From an uncultured Clostridia bacterium (GTDB taxonomy: Bacteria; Bacillota; Clostridia; Saccharofermentanales; Saccharofermentanaceae), in the NCBI GenBank assembly GCA_946403085.1, contig CAMIYM010000001.1, positions 62,001 through 126,000 on the forward strand: a DNA stretch of 64,000 bases, in the 5' to 3' direction. Numbering within the stretch: the first letter of the stretch is position 1; each line of letters starts with the position of its first letter. Under the pieces are notes generated by a model, which saw only the letters and a list, made by a program, of their open reading frames with translations, was not told where the DNA came from and ran no database searches. A program made the position numbers and the translations under genes. Shown here in pieces: positions 47,015 to 56,642 of this stretch.

Positions 47015-49690
47015 ATGAGAATTACTGAAGATACAGCAAAGGTACTCGCAGTATCGAGCCTTATTGCGGAAGAAAGAAATACAACACTTATCAGGGATAC
47101 GATCCTTTTCGCAGCATTGTGTGTAACTGATACACCGGCAAAGGAAATCTTGAGCGAGAATGTTCCTGATATGTCCGTTATCCTGGACCGTCTGGGTGTT
47201 GAGTCTGAATACGAGCTTGACGATGCGGCAGTAAAGATGCTTGCTGACAAGGCTTTCTCTAGCCTCAGGATCGATGTAAGAAGGATCTTTGCAAATGCTG
47301 CTGATCTGTCCAGAAGGACCGGCTTTAAGGGAGCGGTAAACCCTGAGCATCTTCTTTTCGTGATCATGTCACGTAAGATCTCCAACCACCCTGAGATCTT
47401 CAGCAGCCTTGAAGCAGCCGGATGTGATCTCGAGGGTATCAGAAGTGCGATAATCAACGTTTTCAATGAGCAGGCTGAAGCAGCAAGAGAAGACAGCGGA
47501 AGTATTGATGACGGCAATGATGACGGCGATCTCCCTTCCGGTGATTCATCTTCCAGAACGCGCAAGCCCGTTGGTAAGACAGGCGGAAAGTCAGGCCATA
47601 AGACACTTGATAAATACGGCAAGAACCTCACAGAACTTGCAAAGCAGGGCAAGATCGATCCTGTCATCGGACGTGAGGAAGAGATCTCCCGTGTCATGCA
47701 GATCCTTATCCGCCGTACAAAGAACAATCCCTGTCTCGTAGGTGATCCGGGTGTCGGTAAGACAGCTATCGCAGAAGGCCTTGCTCTCAAGATCGCAGAG
47801 AATGATGTCCCGGATGTCATCAAGGGAAAGATCGTCTACAGCATGGAGATGGGTTCCATGGTCGCAGGCTCCAAGTACAGAGGTGAATTCGAAGAGCGTA
47901 TCAAGAGCATGCTCGACGAGGCAGTTGCAGATCCTAACGTTATCCTCTTCATCGATGAGATCCACACTCTTGTAGGTGCGGGCGAATCCCAGGGAGGTTC
48001 CATGGATGCCGCTAACATCATGAAGCCGCTCCTTACGAAGAACGAGCTCCAGATCATCGGTGCAACAACTCTTGATGAGTATTCCAAGTTCATCGAGAAG
48101 GACCATGCATTGGAGAGACGTTTCCAGAAAGTCCTCGTCGAAGAGCCTTCAATTGAAGATGCCATCGCGATCATGAAGGGCTTGAGATCCAAGTATGAAG
48201 AGCACCACAAGATCTATATTCCTGACGATGTCCTTGAGCAGTCAGTAAGGCTTTCGGCAAGATATGTCTCTGACAGATTCCTTCCTGATAAGGCGATAGA
48301 CCTTGTCGACGAGGCTGCTGCCGCAAAGCGTATCAATTACGCTGATTCCAAGGTCAGGAATGAGCTCGAGAAGAAGATCGAAGAGATCAAGCAGAAGAAA
48401 AAGGCTGCCGTTGATGAGCAGGATTTCGAAGCTGCACAGACTCTTAAAGAGGAAGAGGAGAAGATCAATGAGAGGCTTTCTTTCCTTCAGGATAAGGTTA
48501 AGCCTGATGCAGACGGCTTCACGGGAACACTCACAGTTGATGATGTTGCTGTAGTTCTTGCAAAGTGGACAGGCATCCCGACCACCAAGATCACTGAATC
48601 TGATGCGGATAAGCTTAAGAACCTTGAATCCGAGCTCGCGAAAAGAGTTGTCGGCCAGGATGAGGCCGTACACGCCATCGCCAAGGCTATTCGCCGTGGC
48701 AGACTCGGCCTTAAGGATGAGAAGAGACCTTCAGGTACATTCATCTTCCTGGGTACAACAGGTGTAGGTAAGACAGAACTTGCAAAGGCTCTTGCAGAAG
48801 TAATGTTCGGCAATGAGAGCGCTCTTGTAAGGATCGATATGTCCGAATATATGGAGAAGCATGATGTCTCAAGACTTATCGGTGCGCCTCCGGGATATGT
48901 CGGATACGATGAGGGCGGCCAGCTTACGGAAGCTGTAAGAAGACATCCTTACTCGGTAGTTCTTTTCGATGAGATCGAGAAGGCACATCCTGAGATCTTC
49001 AATACAATGCTTCAGGTCTTGGACGACGGACGTCTTACAGACGGTCACGGCAGAACTGTCGACTTCAGAAATACGATAATCATCATGACATCCAACATCG
49101 GTGCGAGAATGCTTGTCGGAAGCGAAGGCAGAAAGATCGGCTTCTCTATGGAAGACGACAGCGACAAGGATGAGCTTTCAAGAGAGGGCCTTTACGGCGG
49201 CAAGTCTTACGACGAGGCTAAGAAGGTCGTAATCGATGAGCTCAAGAAGACATTTACTCCTGAATTCGTTAACCGTGTCGACGATATCATCTTCTTCCGT
49301 ATGCTCGGTAAGGATTCTCTCATCAAGATCGTTGATATCCTCATGAAGCAGGTAGGCAAGAGGATCAAGGATCTCGGTATGGATATTGAGCTTACCGAAA
49401 GCGCGAAAGAGCTCCTTGCCAAGAAGGGCTACGATCCGCAGTACGGTGCAAGACCTTTGAGAAGAGTCATTACTTCCATGGTCGAAGACCGCTTCTCGGA
49501 GGCTATGCTTGACGGCATTGTTAAGCCCGGACACCTGGCGATCATCGATGCTGTCGAGACATCTGATCCTGACGCATTGCTCGCTCAGGGAAGCGCAGCA
49601 GAGGATGGAAAAGTCATCGTCATCAAAGACGGCGGAGAGCTTGAAATATCAAGTAATTCTGCGATTAGCGAAACAACAGGAAACGCTTGA
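47015..49690 (+). CDS. clpC: AAA+ unfoldase ClpC
   Basis: An 891-residue ClpC. The start at 47015 is favoured over 47006 because AGGGGATG then sits 6 nt away. A divergent N-terminal Clp-N domain (1-145) and an acidic/basic linker lead to D1 with Walker A GDPGVGKT (near residue 243). A UVR-type M-domain coiled coil (about 445-490) is followed by D2 with GTTGVGKT (near 580) and a C-terminal D2-small domain. It unfolds substrates for ClpP. It is the last gene of the CtsR operon. In the N-domain the first expected arginine-phosphate Glu is Asp; the second (NPEHLL) is kept. Confidence 0.95.
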   Translation: MRITEDTAKVLAVSSLIAEERNTTLIRDTILFAALCVTDTPAKEILSENVPDMSVILDRLGVESEYELDDAAVKMLADKAFSSLRIDVRRIFANAADLSRRTGFKGAVNPEHLLFVIMSRKISNHPEIFSSLEAAGCDLEGIRSAIINVFNEQAEAAREDSGSIDDGNDDGDLPSGDSSSRTRKPVGKTGGKSGHKTLDKYGKNLTELAKQGKIDPVIGREEEISRVMQILIRRTKNNPCLVGDPGVGKTAIAEGLALKIAENDVPDVIKGKIVYSMEMGSMVAGSKYRGEFEERIKSMLDEAVADPNVILFIDEIHTLVGAGESQGGSMDAANIMKPLLTKNELQIIGATTLDEYSKFIEKDHALERRFQKVLVEEPSIEDAIAIMKGLRSKYEEHHKIYIPDDVLEQSVRLSARYVSDRFLPDKAIDLVDEAAAAKRINYADSKVRNELEKKIEEIKQKKKAAVDEQDFEAAQTLKEEEEKINERLSFLQDKVKPDADGFTGTLTVDDVAVVLAKWTGIPTTKITESDADKLKNLESELAKRVVGQDEAVHAIAKAIRRGRLGLKDEKRPSGTFIFLGTTGVGKTELAKALAEVMFGNESALVRIDMSEYMEKHDVSRLIGAPPGYVGYDEGGQLTEAVRRHPYSVVLFDEIEKAHPEIFNTMLQVLDDGRLTDGHGRTVDFRNTIIIMTSNIGARMLVGSEGRKIGFSMEDDSDKDELSREGLYGGKSYDEAKKVVIDELKKTFTPEFVNRVDDIIFFRMLGKDSLIKIVDILMKQVGKRIKDLGMDIELTESAKELLAKKGYDPQYGARPLRRVITSMVEDRFSEAMLDGIVKPGHLAIIDAVETSDPDALLAQGSAAEDGKVIVIKDGGELEISSNSAISETTGNA

Positions 49691-49745
49691 TGAAATAATG
49701 TATAATACTCACGCTATCACAATAGTTGAATAACGGAGTGGAATA

Positions 49746-51086
49746 ATGCAGGAAGAAAAACCCAGCAATGCGGCTTCCCGTTCTAAAGCGCCGCGCGATT
49801 ATGATATAGGTTGTGTACCGAGCCCGTTCTATTTTGGATTTCTGGGTTCACACATAATCGTTCCTTTGGTATGTGCTTATGCTCATATCAAGGTTAAACC
49901 GGACATGGAATTCGTTAAGCACGAAGGCCCTATTATCGTTATTTCCAACCACGAGTCTTATCTTGATCCGATGATTATCAACCGTCTGACCAAGGCAAGG
50001 CCTGCGAACTTCGTTACAGGTGAGTTCGTATTCAGGGCACCTGCATGGGGCCACTGGTTCAAGCTCGGAGGCGCTATTCCGAAGAAGCAGTTCGTAGTGG
50101 ATACTGCTGCGGTTAAGGCCATGATGCGTGTCATGAAGCGTAACGGTGTCATCATCGTATATCCTGAGGCAACAAGACACGTTGACGGTAAGTCCATTGG
50201 CTTTGACGACGGTGTCGCAAGACTTGCCAAGAAGTCAGGCGCTTCCATCTATATCGCACACATTCATGGCGCATATCTTGCATGGCCCAGATGGTCAAGA
50301 TCAGGCATGCGCAAGGGAAGGATCAGTGCCGAGTTCGTTAAGAAGATCTATTCTGACGAGGTTAAGCAGCTGTCGATCGAGGAATTGCAGCAGAAGATCC
50401 TTGATGGTGTTGATTATAACGAGAACGACTGGATTCGTGAGAATCCGAGAAAGTTTAAGAGCAGAAGGCTCGCTGACGGTCTTCAGAATATTGCGTATGC
50501 CTGCCCGAGATGCGGCTCCGAGTATACGATGCAGTATATGAATTCCGGCAAGCACGACATGATCCAGTGCTCCAACTGCGGCAACGCTGCAAGATACCTT
50601 CCTACAGGCCTTATCGAGAAGGTTGATCCCCAGTGTGTCGTTTTCGACGACCTCCACAAGTGGACTGAATGGGAGAAGGGCCTCATAAAGGAGCAGCTCG
50701 ATGCCGGCGGATTCAAGATGGAGATGAATGCTGACCTGTTCAAGGTTTTCGACAGATTCACTTTCGCGAAAACAGGCAAGGGCAGGATCACCATCACAGA
50801 TAAAGAGATCACTTATGTCGGAACCGACTGTCCTGCTGAGGAAGGAATTCCTTATAAGCATGGCAAGCCGATGAAGAAGTATAAGAACAGGACTCTTGAT
50901 GCCACGGCACCTTTCGAGACAAAGGTCTTCGAGATCGACTCCATGAGAGGACTCGTTGCTTCATACGGCAAGCATTTCGAGATCTACGACAAGGACGGAG
51001 AGCTTTACAGATTCCACGTTGAAGGCCAGAAGGTCTTCAAGATCCACGAGATCGTATCTCTCCTGGGTAAGGGCGCAGCTAACTGA
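49746..51086 (+). CDS. PlsC-type acyltransferase with zinc ribbon and PH-like C-terminus
   Basis: A 446-residue protein. A hydrophobic N-terminal segment is followed by an acylglycerol-3-phosphate acyltransferase domain with NHESYLD (HX4D) and YPEATRH in place of the usual EGTRS. Residues about 251-280 form a zinc ribbon (CPRCG...QCSNCG). The C-terminal 150 residues read as a beta-rich, PH/GRAM-like domain (GRITITDKEITYVG, FEIYDKDGELYRF). The combination is unusual. GGAGTGG precedes the ATG, and a TATAAT lies about 45 bp upstream, so it is probably transcribed separately from clpC. Confidence 0.83.
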   Translation: MQEEKPSNAASRSKAPRDYDIGCVPSPFYFGFLGSHIIVPLVCAYAHIKVKPDMEFVKHEGPIIVISNHESYLDPMIINRLTKARPANFVTGEFVFRAPAWGHWFKLGGAIPKKQFVVDTAAVKAMMRVMKRNGVIIVYPEATRHVDGKSIGFDDGVARLAKKSGASIYIAHIHGAYLAWPRWSRSGMRKGRISAEFVKKIYSDEVKQLSIEELQQKILDGVDYNENDWIRENPRKFKSRRLADGLQNIAYACPRCGSEYTMQYMNSGKHDMIQCSNCGNAARYLPTGLIEKVDPQCVVFDDLHKWTEWEKGLIKEQLDAGGFKMEMNADLFKVFDRFTFAKTGKGRITITDKEITYVGTDCPAEEGIPYKHGKPMKKYKNRTLDATAPFETKVFEIDSMRGLVASYGKHFEIYDKDGELYRFHVEGQKVFKIHEIVSLLGKGAAN

Positions 51087-51144
51087 CAAAGCCCCGGACG
51101 TCAGGGAAATAATTTTCACTAGTACGATAAAAGGAAAAAAACAG

Positions 51145-51183
51145 ACGGGTTTGGCAAATAAAACGCCAAACTCGCCTTTTTTA
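51145..51183 (+). terminator. Rho-independent terminator
   Basis: The stem GGGTTTGGC / GCCAAACTC plus an outer GGCG-like pairing is followed by CTTTTTTATT. It ends the PlsC-like gene. Confidence 0.82.
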
Positions 51184-51210
51184 TTGCTTTAATATGTCGC
51201 CCGAAGATAG

Positions 51211-51216
51211 TATAAT
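51211..51216 (+). promoter_or_regulatory. Candidate -10 box for the pgk-tpi gene
   Basis: TATAAT lies 78 bp before the start codon. A weak -35 (TTTAAT) sits 17 bp upstream. The leader of about 70 nt contains AGGCGTC...AGGCGT repeats of unknown meaning. Confidence 0.5.
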
Positions 51217-51293
51217 TTCAAAGTTAGTAAATAAGAGGCGTCTTTACAGGCGTTTCCCAAAACACAAAATATGAATCAGGAGTGTGAAAATCC

Positions 51294-53243
51294 ATGGCAA
51301 TGTATGACAAGAAAAGCGTCGAAGATTTAGACGTAGCCGGCAAGAGAGTTATTGTCCGCGTTGACTTTAACGTACCGCTCGACAAAGAGACAGGCACAAA
51401 GATCACAGACGACAAGCGTATCAAGGGTGCTCTTCCTACGATCAAGTATCTCGTAGACAACAAGGCAAAGGTTATCCTCGTTTCACATCTCGGCCGTCCG
51501 AAGAACGGTCCTGAGGCTAAGTTCTCAATGAAGCCCGCTGCTGACCGTCTCGCTGAGCTTCTCGGACAGCCTGTTACTCTGGCTGCTGACGTTATCGGCG
51601 AAGATGCAAAGGCTAAGGCTGCTGCTCTTAAGGATGGCGAAGTTCTCATGCTCGAGAACGTCCGTTTCCACAAGGAAGAGACAAAGAACGATCCTAAGTT
51701 CGCTGCAGAGCTCGCTTCTATGGCTGACCTCTATGTTAACGATGCATTCGGTACAGCTCACCGTGCTCATGCTTCAACAGCAGGTCTTGCTAACTTCCTT
51801 CCTTCCGCTTGCGGTTATCTCATCAAGAAAGAGATCGACTTCATCGGCGGTGCGCTCGACAATCCGGCTAGACCGTTCGTTGCTATCCTCGGCGGCGCTA
51901 AGGTTTCCGACAAGATCGGCGTTATCACAAACCTTTTAGACAAGGCTGACACTATCATCATCGGTGGTGGTATGGCTTATACATTCATCGGCGCTCAGGG
52001 CGGCAAGATCGGTGATTCCCTCTTCGAGGCTGACAAGGTTGACCTCGCTAAGGAGATCCTCGCTAAGGCTGAAGAGAAGGGCGTTAAGCTCCTTCTTCCT
52101 ACAGATACAGTTGTTGCTGATGCTTTTGATGCAAACGCTAACAGCAAGGTAGTTCCTACAATGGAGATCCCTGACGGATGGCAGGGCCTCGACATCGGAC
52201 CTGAGACAATCGCTAAGTTCTCTGAGGCTATCAAGGGCGCTAAGACAGTTATCTGGAATGGCCCTGCAGGCGTTTTCGAGTTCGAGAAGTTCGCAGTTGG
52301 TACAAAGGCTATCGCTCAGGCTATTGCTGATGCAGACTGCACATCAATCATCGGCGGCGGTGACTCCGCAGCTGCTATCGAGAAGCTCGGCTATGCTGAT
52401 AAGGTTTCTCACATCTCCACAGGCGGCGGCGCTTCTCTCGAGTACATCGAGGGTAAGGTTCTCCCCGGTATCGACTGCCTCAACGACAAGAAGACAGGCA
52501 GAATCTTTGCTGCAGGCAACTGGAAGATGAACTGCGGTATCCCTGCAGATGCAGTTAAGCTTATCGAAGAGCTCAAGCCCCTCGTTAAGAATGCAGAGCA
52601 CAGAATCGCTCTCGGCGTTCCTGCTACAGCACTTGCTGCTGCAGTTGAGGCTGCTGCTTACACAAACATCAAGATCGCTGCTCAGAACTGCCACTTCGAA
52701 GAGAAGGGTGCATTCACAGGCGAGATCTCACCTCTCTGGCTCGCTAAGATGGGCGTTAACTACTGCATCATCGGCCACTCCGAGAGAAGAGAGTACAACG
52801 CAGAGACAGACGAGACAGTTAACAAGAAGGCTCTTGCACTCCTCAAGTATGGTGTAAGACCTATCATCTGCTGCGGTGAGTCTCTTGCTCAGCGTGAAGC
52901 AGGCGAGACATTCGACTGGATCAAGGGTCAGATCGTTGGCGCTTTCAAGGATATCCCTGCTGACAAGCTCTGCCAGATCACTATCGCTTATGAGCCTATC
53001 TGGGCTATCGGCACAGGCAAGACAGCTACAGACGAGCAGGCTGAGGAAGTTTGCAAGTTCATCCGTGGCGTCATCGCTGAGCTCTATTGCCCTAAGTGCG
53101 CTGAGGCTATCACAATCCAGTACGGCGGATCCTGCAATGCTAAGAACGCTGCAGGCCTCTTCGCTCAGGCTGACATCAACGGTGGTCTCGTAGGTGGTGC
53201 TTCCCTCAAGGCTGAGGATTTCTCCATCATCTGCAACGCATAA
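51294..53243 (+). CDS. pgk-tpi: Phosphoglycerate kinase-triosephosphate isomerase fusion
   Basis: A 649-residue glycolytic fusion. Residues 1-~398 are phosphoglycerate kinase: [43 protein letters not shown] and GGGDSAAA. Residues ~402-649 are triosephosphate isomerase: AGNWKMN (Asn/Lys), IIGHSERR with His495, [12 protein letters not shown] with catalytic Glu567 and a C-terminal GGLVGGASL. There is no stop or frameshift between the halves; the join is about ten residues. AGGAGTG precedes the ATG, and codon bias indicates high expression. No gapdh gene is adjacent. Confidence 0.97.
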   Translation: MAMYDKKSVEDLDVAGKRVIVRVDFNVPLDKETGTKITDDKRIKGALPTIKYLVDNKAKVILVSHLGRPKNGPEAKFSMKPAADRLAELLGQPVTLAADVIGEDAKAKAAALKDGEVLMLENVRFHKEETKNDPKFAAELASMADLYVNDAFGTAHRAHASTAGLANFLPSACGYLIKKEIDFIGGALDNPARPFVAILGGAKVSDKIGVITNLLDKADTIIIGGGMAYTFIGAQGGKIGDSLFEADKVDLAKEILAKAEEKGVKLLLPTDTVVADAFDANANSKVVPTMEIPDGWQGLDIGPETIAKFSEAIKGAKTVIWNGPAGVFEFEKFAVGTKAIAQAIADADCTSIIGGGDSAAAIEKLGYADKVSHISTGGGASLEYIEGKVLPGIDCLNDKKTGRIFAAGNWKMNCGIPADAVKLIEELKPLVKNAEHRIALGVPATALAAAVEAAAYTNIKIAAQNCHFEEKGAFTGEISPLWLAKMGVNYCIIGHSERREYNAETDETVNKKALALLKYGVRPIICCGESLAQREAGETFDWIKGQIVGAFKDIPADKLCQITIAYEPIWAIGTGKTATDEQAEEVCKFIRGVIAELYCPKCAEAITIQYGGSCNAKNAAGLFAQADINGGLVGGASLKAEDFSIICNA

Positions 53244-53268
53244 GTTGAACTGATAACAGATTAATTTT

Positions 53269-53300
53269 GGGGCTGTCTCCTATGGAGGCGGCCCCTTTTA
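53269..53300 (+). terminator. Rho-independent terminator of pgk-tpi
   Basis: The stem GGGGCTGTCTCC / GGAGGCGGCCCC (near-perfect) is followed by TTTTATATTT. Confidence 0.9.
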
Positions 53301-53316
53301 TATTTCTGTGGAAAAC

Positions 53317-53560
53317 TCCAAGCATTGCTCCGTGCACGCTGTGACAAATGCTGGGAAAATCGCCCGAAAACGCTTAAAGTCCAAGCAAAGCTCCGTGCAT
53401 GCTGTGACATATGCGCGGAATATTGCCCGAAAACGCTAAAAGTCCAAGCAAAGCTCCATGCATGCTGTGACATATGCGCGGAATATTGCCCGAAAACGCT
53501 AAAAGTCCAAGCGCGCTTGGATTTATGCTTGGAAAATGACCTGAAATGTACTGGTCAAGC
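53317..53560 (+). repeat. Intergenic island D: 63-bp tandem repeat
   Basis: Three consecutive 63-bp units, each beginning TCCAAGC, start at 53317, 53380 and 53443. A fourth, degraded unit starts at 53506. Units 2 and 3 differ at one position; unit 1 is more diverged. Each unit carries CCCGAAAACGCT(T/A)AAAG and CTGTGACA. Because 63 is a multiple of three, both strands show long open frames, but no start with a ribosome site exists, so I treat it as non-coding. Confidence 0.88.
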
Positions 53561-53637
53561 AAAAGAGAACTGCACTCTAATTAAGACTTAATGCCCGTTG
53601 TGCTAAGATTAAGACAGTTCGAAAAGGGGATAAGAAT

Positions 53638-54099
53638 ATGGAAAGAAACGTGCGCACATCTGCCAAAGCACTGATCATCAAGGATGGCTCTATGCTGGCC
53701 ATTAAGATCAATGACAACGGTGAGGAGTTTTATATCATGCCGGGCGGCGGCCAGAATGCAGGGGAACTTCTTCAGGATGCCTGCAGACGTGAAGTTGCCG
53801 AAGAAGTGGGGATAGATGTTAAAGTCGGGGACGCAGTTTTCATTATAGAAGGCTCTGAAGGCGAACCTTTTCACAGAGTGGATATCGTGTTCCTATGTGA
53901 ATACTTAGGCACAACAGATGCCGAACATCATGGCGATAATAACCAGACCGGGTATGAATGGTTAAAGATAGAGACTTTGAATAAAGCACCTCTTTATCCT
54001 TCGAAGTTAAGACGCCCGATAATGAACCTTTATGAGGGTAAAGCTTATCCTGTATATCTCGGAAATGAATGCGCCGGCGATCCGGAAATAACTGATTAA
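53638..54099 (+). CDS. NUDIX hydrolase
   Basis: A 153-residue protein with a complete Nudix box, G(x5)E(x7)REVAEEVGI, starting at GGGQNAGELLQDACRREVAEE. The N-terminal strand RTSAKALIIKDG is typical. It hydrolyses a nucleoside-diphosphate-linked substrate that the sequence does not reveal. AAGGGGATAAG precedes the ATG. It is convergent with nfnB and shares the hairpin downstream. Confidence 0.9.
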   Translation: MERNVRTSAKALIIKDGSMLAIKINDNGEEFYIMPGGGQNAGELLQDACRREVAEEVGIDVKVGDAVFIIEGSEGEPFHRVDIVFLCEYLGTTDAEHHGDNNQTGYEWLKIETLNKAPLYPSKLRRPIMNLYEGKAYPVYLGNECAGDPEITD

Positions 54100-54101
54100 A
54101 A

Positions 54102-54136
54102 AAGGACGTCTCAAACATCGTGTTTGGGACGTCCTT
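54102..54136. terminator. Terminator between NUDIX and nfnB (convergent)
   Basis: The 16-bp stem AAGGACGTCTCAAACA / TGTTTGGGACGTCCTT has one mismatch. On the minus strand it is followed by TTTTAAT, so it best serves nfnB; the plus side has only GTGTTTC. Confidence 0.88.
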
Positions 54137-54157
54137 GTGTTTCAGATCTATTTATTT

Positions 54158-55552
54158 TCAGTTCTTTGAAAGATACTCATCGATGCCCTTGGCAGCAGAC
54201 TTTCCTGCGCCCATCGCAAGGATTACCGTTGCTGCACCTGTAACAGCATCACCGCCTGCGAAAACACCTTCTCTGGAAGTCATCTCCGCCTCGTTGACTA
54301 TGATGCCGCCGCGCTTGTTAACCTCAAGGCCTGAAGTTGTTTTCTTGATGAGCGGGTTAGGTGATGTGCCGAGTGACATGATGACTGCGTCGCAGTCGAT
54401 GGTGAACTCAGAACCTTCAACAGGTACAGGAGATCTTCTTCCGGATGCGTCAGGTTCGCCTAACTCCATGCGGATGCACTTGCAGCCTGTTACCCAGCCG
54501 TTCTCGTCAGCAAGGATCTCAACGGGGTTTGTGAGAAGGTCAAAGATGATGCCTTCCTCTTTTGCGTGATGAACTTCTTCCTTACGTGCGGGAAGTTCTT
54601 CTTCGGAACGGCGGTAAACGATATGTACCTCAGCACCGAGTCGCTTTGCAGTACGTGCTGCATCCATTGCAACATTTCCGCCGCCTACGATGACTGCCTT
54701 CTTGGCTCTCATGATAGGTGTTCTGGAATCAGGTGAGAATGCGCCCATGAGATTGGATCTTGTGAGGTATTCGTTAGCGGAGAATACGCCGAGTGACTGC
54801 TCACCCGGGATGTTCATGAAGCGGGGAAGACCTGCGCCTGAACCGATGAATACAGCTGAGAAGCCCTCGTTCTCGAAAAGGTCGTCGATGGTAAGTGAGC
54901 GTCCGATGACTGCATCTGTAACGATCTTTACACCAAGTTCCTTTACGTTCTCGATCTCTTTTGCAACGACCTTCTCCTTAGGGAGACGGAACTCAGGGAT
55001 ACCGTAAACGAGCACGCCGCCTGCTTTGTGGAGCGCCTCGAAAATAGTTACATCGTAACCCATTTTCGCGAGGTCGCCAGCGCATGTAAGACCTGAAGGA
55101 CCGGCGCCTATTACGGCAACTTTCTTGCCTTTCTTGACCATATCGGCAGGGAGCTTAGGCTTGATGCCCATATCCTTTGCGGTGTCTGCTACGAATCTTT
55201 CGAGACGGCCGATAGATACTGCTTCACCCTTTACGCCTCTGATGCACTGTGCTTCGCACTGTGTCTCCTGCGGGCAAACACGGCCGCAAACAGCGGGAAG
55301 GGAAGAAGATAAAGAGATAACGCTGTAAGCGCCTTCGACATCGCCATCCTTGAGTTTGGAGATGAAGCCGGGGATGTTGATGGATACCGGGCAGCCCTGC
55401 ATGCAGCGTGCGTTCTTGCAGTTAAGGCAGCGGGATGCCTCAAGAACTGCTTCTTCCTTTGTATAGCCGAGGTTTACTTCGTCGAAGTTCGTGGCACGGA
55501 CCTTGGGGTCCTGCTCTGCTACTGGTACTTTCTTAAATACGTCAAATTCCAT
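54158..55552 (-). CDS. nfnB: NfnB/GltA-type FAD and FeS oxidoreductase subunit
   Basis: A 464-residue protein homologous to the small subunit of glutamate synthase and to NfnB. The N-terminal part carries two Cys clusters for [4Fe-4S] centres (CLNCKNARCMQGCP and CGRVCPQETQCEAQC). An FAD-binding GAGPSGL and an NAD(P)-binding GGGNVAMDAART follow. Its partner 13 bp upstream on this strand is an NfnA-like flavoprotein, and there is no glutamate synthase large subunit. NfnAB, a bifurcating NADH-dependent ferredoxin:NADP oxidoreductase, is therefore the better reading. Confidence 0.88.
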   Translation of the reverse strand: MEFDVFKKVPVAEQDPKVRATNFDEVNLGYTKEEAVLEASRCLNCKNARCMQGCPVSINIPGFISKLKDGDVEGAYSVISLSSSLPAVCGRVCPQETQCEAQCIRGVKGEAVSIGRLERFVADTAKDMGIKPKLPADMVKKGKKVAVIGAGPSGLTCAGDLAKMGYDVTIFEALHKAGGVLVYGIPEFRLPKEKVVAKEIENVKELGVKIVTDAVIGRSLTIDDLFENEGFSAVFIGSGAGLPRFMNIPGEQSLGVFSANEYLTRSNLMGAFSPDSRTPIMRAKKAVIVGGGNVAMDAARTAKRLGAEVHIVYRRSEEELPARKEEVHHAKEEGIIFDLLTNPVEILADENGWVTGCKCIRMELGEPDASGRRSPVPVEGSEFTIDCDAVIMSLGTSPNPLIKKTTSGLEVNKRGGIIVNEAEMTSREGVFAGGDAVTGAATVILAMGAGKSAAKGIDEYLSKN

Positions 55553-55565
55553 TTTCTTATCCCCC

Positions 55566-56444
55566 TTATGAACACATACCGCAGCCGCCGCTGTGTGTAT
55601 CGCCTTCAGTGAGCCTTAACATGAGCTCACCTTCCTGTGTCTTATAAAGGCGTGAACGCTGAAGAGCCTGATCGAAGTCGACTTCGTGGCCATCGAATTC
55701 AGGACCGTCAACACATGCGAACTTGACCTGTCCGCCGACAAGGAGTCTGCATGCACCGCACATTCCTGTGCCGTCGACCATAATGGTATTCATGGATACG
55801 ATAGTGTGGATACCGAGCTGCTTTGTGAGCTGGCAGGCAAACTTCATCATGATGACTGGACCGATTACGACGCAGTGATCGTAACGGACGCCTTCGTCCC
55901 AAAGCTTCTGGAGTGCCACGCAGACATTGCCGTGGATGCCGTAAGAACCGTCATCTGTCGCAAAGTAGAGATTCTTTGTAACTGCTTTCATCTCATCTTC
56001 GAAAATAAGAAGATCCTTGGTCCTTGCACCCTGGATGCAGTCGACCTCAATGCCGTTGTCGTGAAGCCACTTAAGCTGGTTATATACAGGTGCCGTACCG
56101 ACACCGCCGGCGATGAAGAGGATCTTCTTCGCTTTAAGCTCCTCTATTGAAAGATCACAGAGATCGGAGGGATTACCCAAAGGACCGACTACGTCAGCGA
56201 AGCTCTCGCCTGCGTTCATTCTGCTCATGCGTTCGGTCTCAGCTCCGACAGTCTGATATACGATCGTGATGATGCCTGTATCGCGGTCAAAGTCGCAGAT
56301 GGTAAGCGGGATCCTCTCTCCGTCCTTATCAGCTCTTACGATCAGAAACTGACCGGGCATGGCCCTTTTGGCTACGAGAGGTGCGTAGATGTCCATGCGC
56401 CAGACCTTGGTACCGAGCATCTCTTTGGATTTGATCTCAAACAT
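55566..56444 (-). CDS. nfnA: NfnA-type FAD/[2Fe-2S] oxidoreductase subunit
   Basis: A 292-residue flavoprotein of the dihydroorotate dehydrogenase electron-transfer/ferredoxin-NADP reductase group. FAD-binding RIPLTICDFD and NAD-binding FIAGGVGTAPVY are visible. A C-terminal [2Fe-2S] site lies in GMCGACRLLVGGQVKFAC, with a terminal CGMCS. AAGGAGGAATAAGG precedes the start. It precedes nfnB and together they would balance NADH, NADPH and reduced ferredoxin in fermentation. The call rests on pairing plus domain type. Confidence 0.87.
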   Translation of the reverse strand: MFEIKSKEMLGTKVWRMDIYAPLVAKRAMPGQFLIVRADKDGERIPLTICDFDRDTGIITIVYQTVGAETERMSRMNAGESFADVVGPLGNPSDLCDLSIEELKAKKILFIAGGVGTAPVYNQLKWLHDNGIEVDCIQGARTKDLLIFEDEMKAVTKNLYFATDDGSYGIHGNVCVALQKLWDEGVRYDHCVVIGPVIMMKFACQLTKQLGIHTIVSMNTIMVDGTGMCGACRLLVGGQVKFACVDGPEFDGHEVDFDQALQRSRLYKTQEGELMLRLTEGDTHSGGCGMCS

Positions 56445-56642
56445 GTTCCTTATTCCTCCTTGAAGGATCTATTTATAACATACTACCATACAAGATACTA
56501 AAATGATTTTCATTTTTCCATATTTTAAGGAAAAATAATAAAAATACAAATCATAGTTTGAGGCATTGTTTAGAACAAGACCTTAAATACTAAAAGATGT
56601 TAAAATACTAGGTAATGGAATAAGGAAACTGGAGGAAGGAAA

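Noticed and set aside
53317-53560. Possible CRISPR array
   Set aside because: The 63-bp units are contiguous with no unique spacers, and no cas genes are nearby.
53325-53591. 88-aa Cys-rich repeat ORF (CCDICAEYC units) on plus and matching ORFs on minus
   Set aside because: The open frames follow from a 63-bp repeat unit divisible by three. The start is TTG with no ribosome site, and both strands are open equally.
54158-55552. Glutamate synthase small subunit as the name
   Set aside because: The paired NfnA-like gene and the absence of a large subunit make NfnB the better reading, though the sequence alone does not exclude a GltD-like role.
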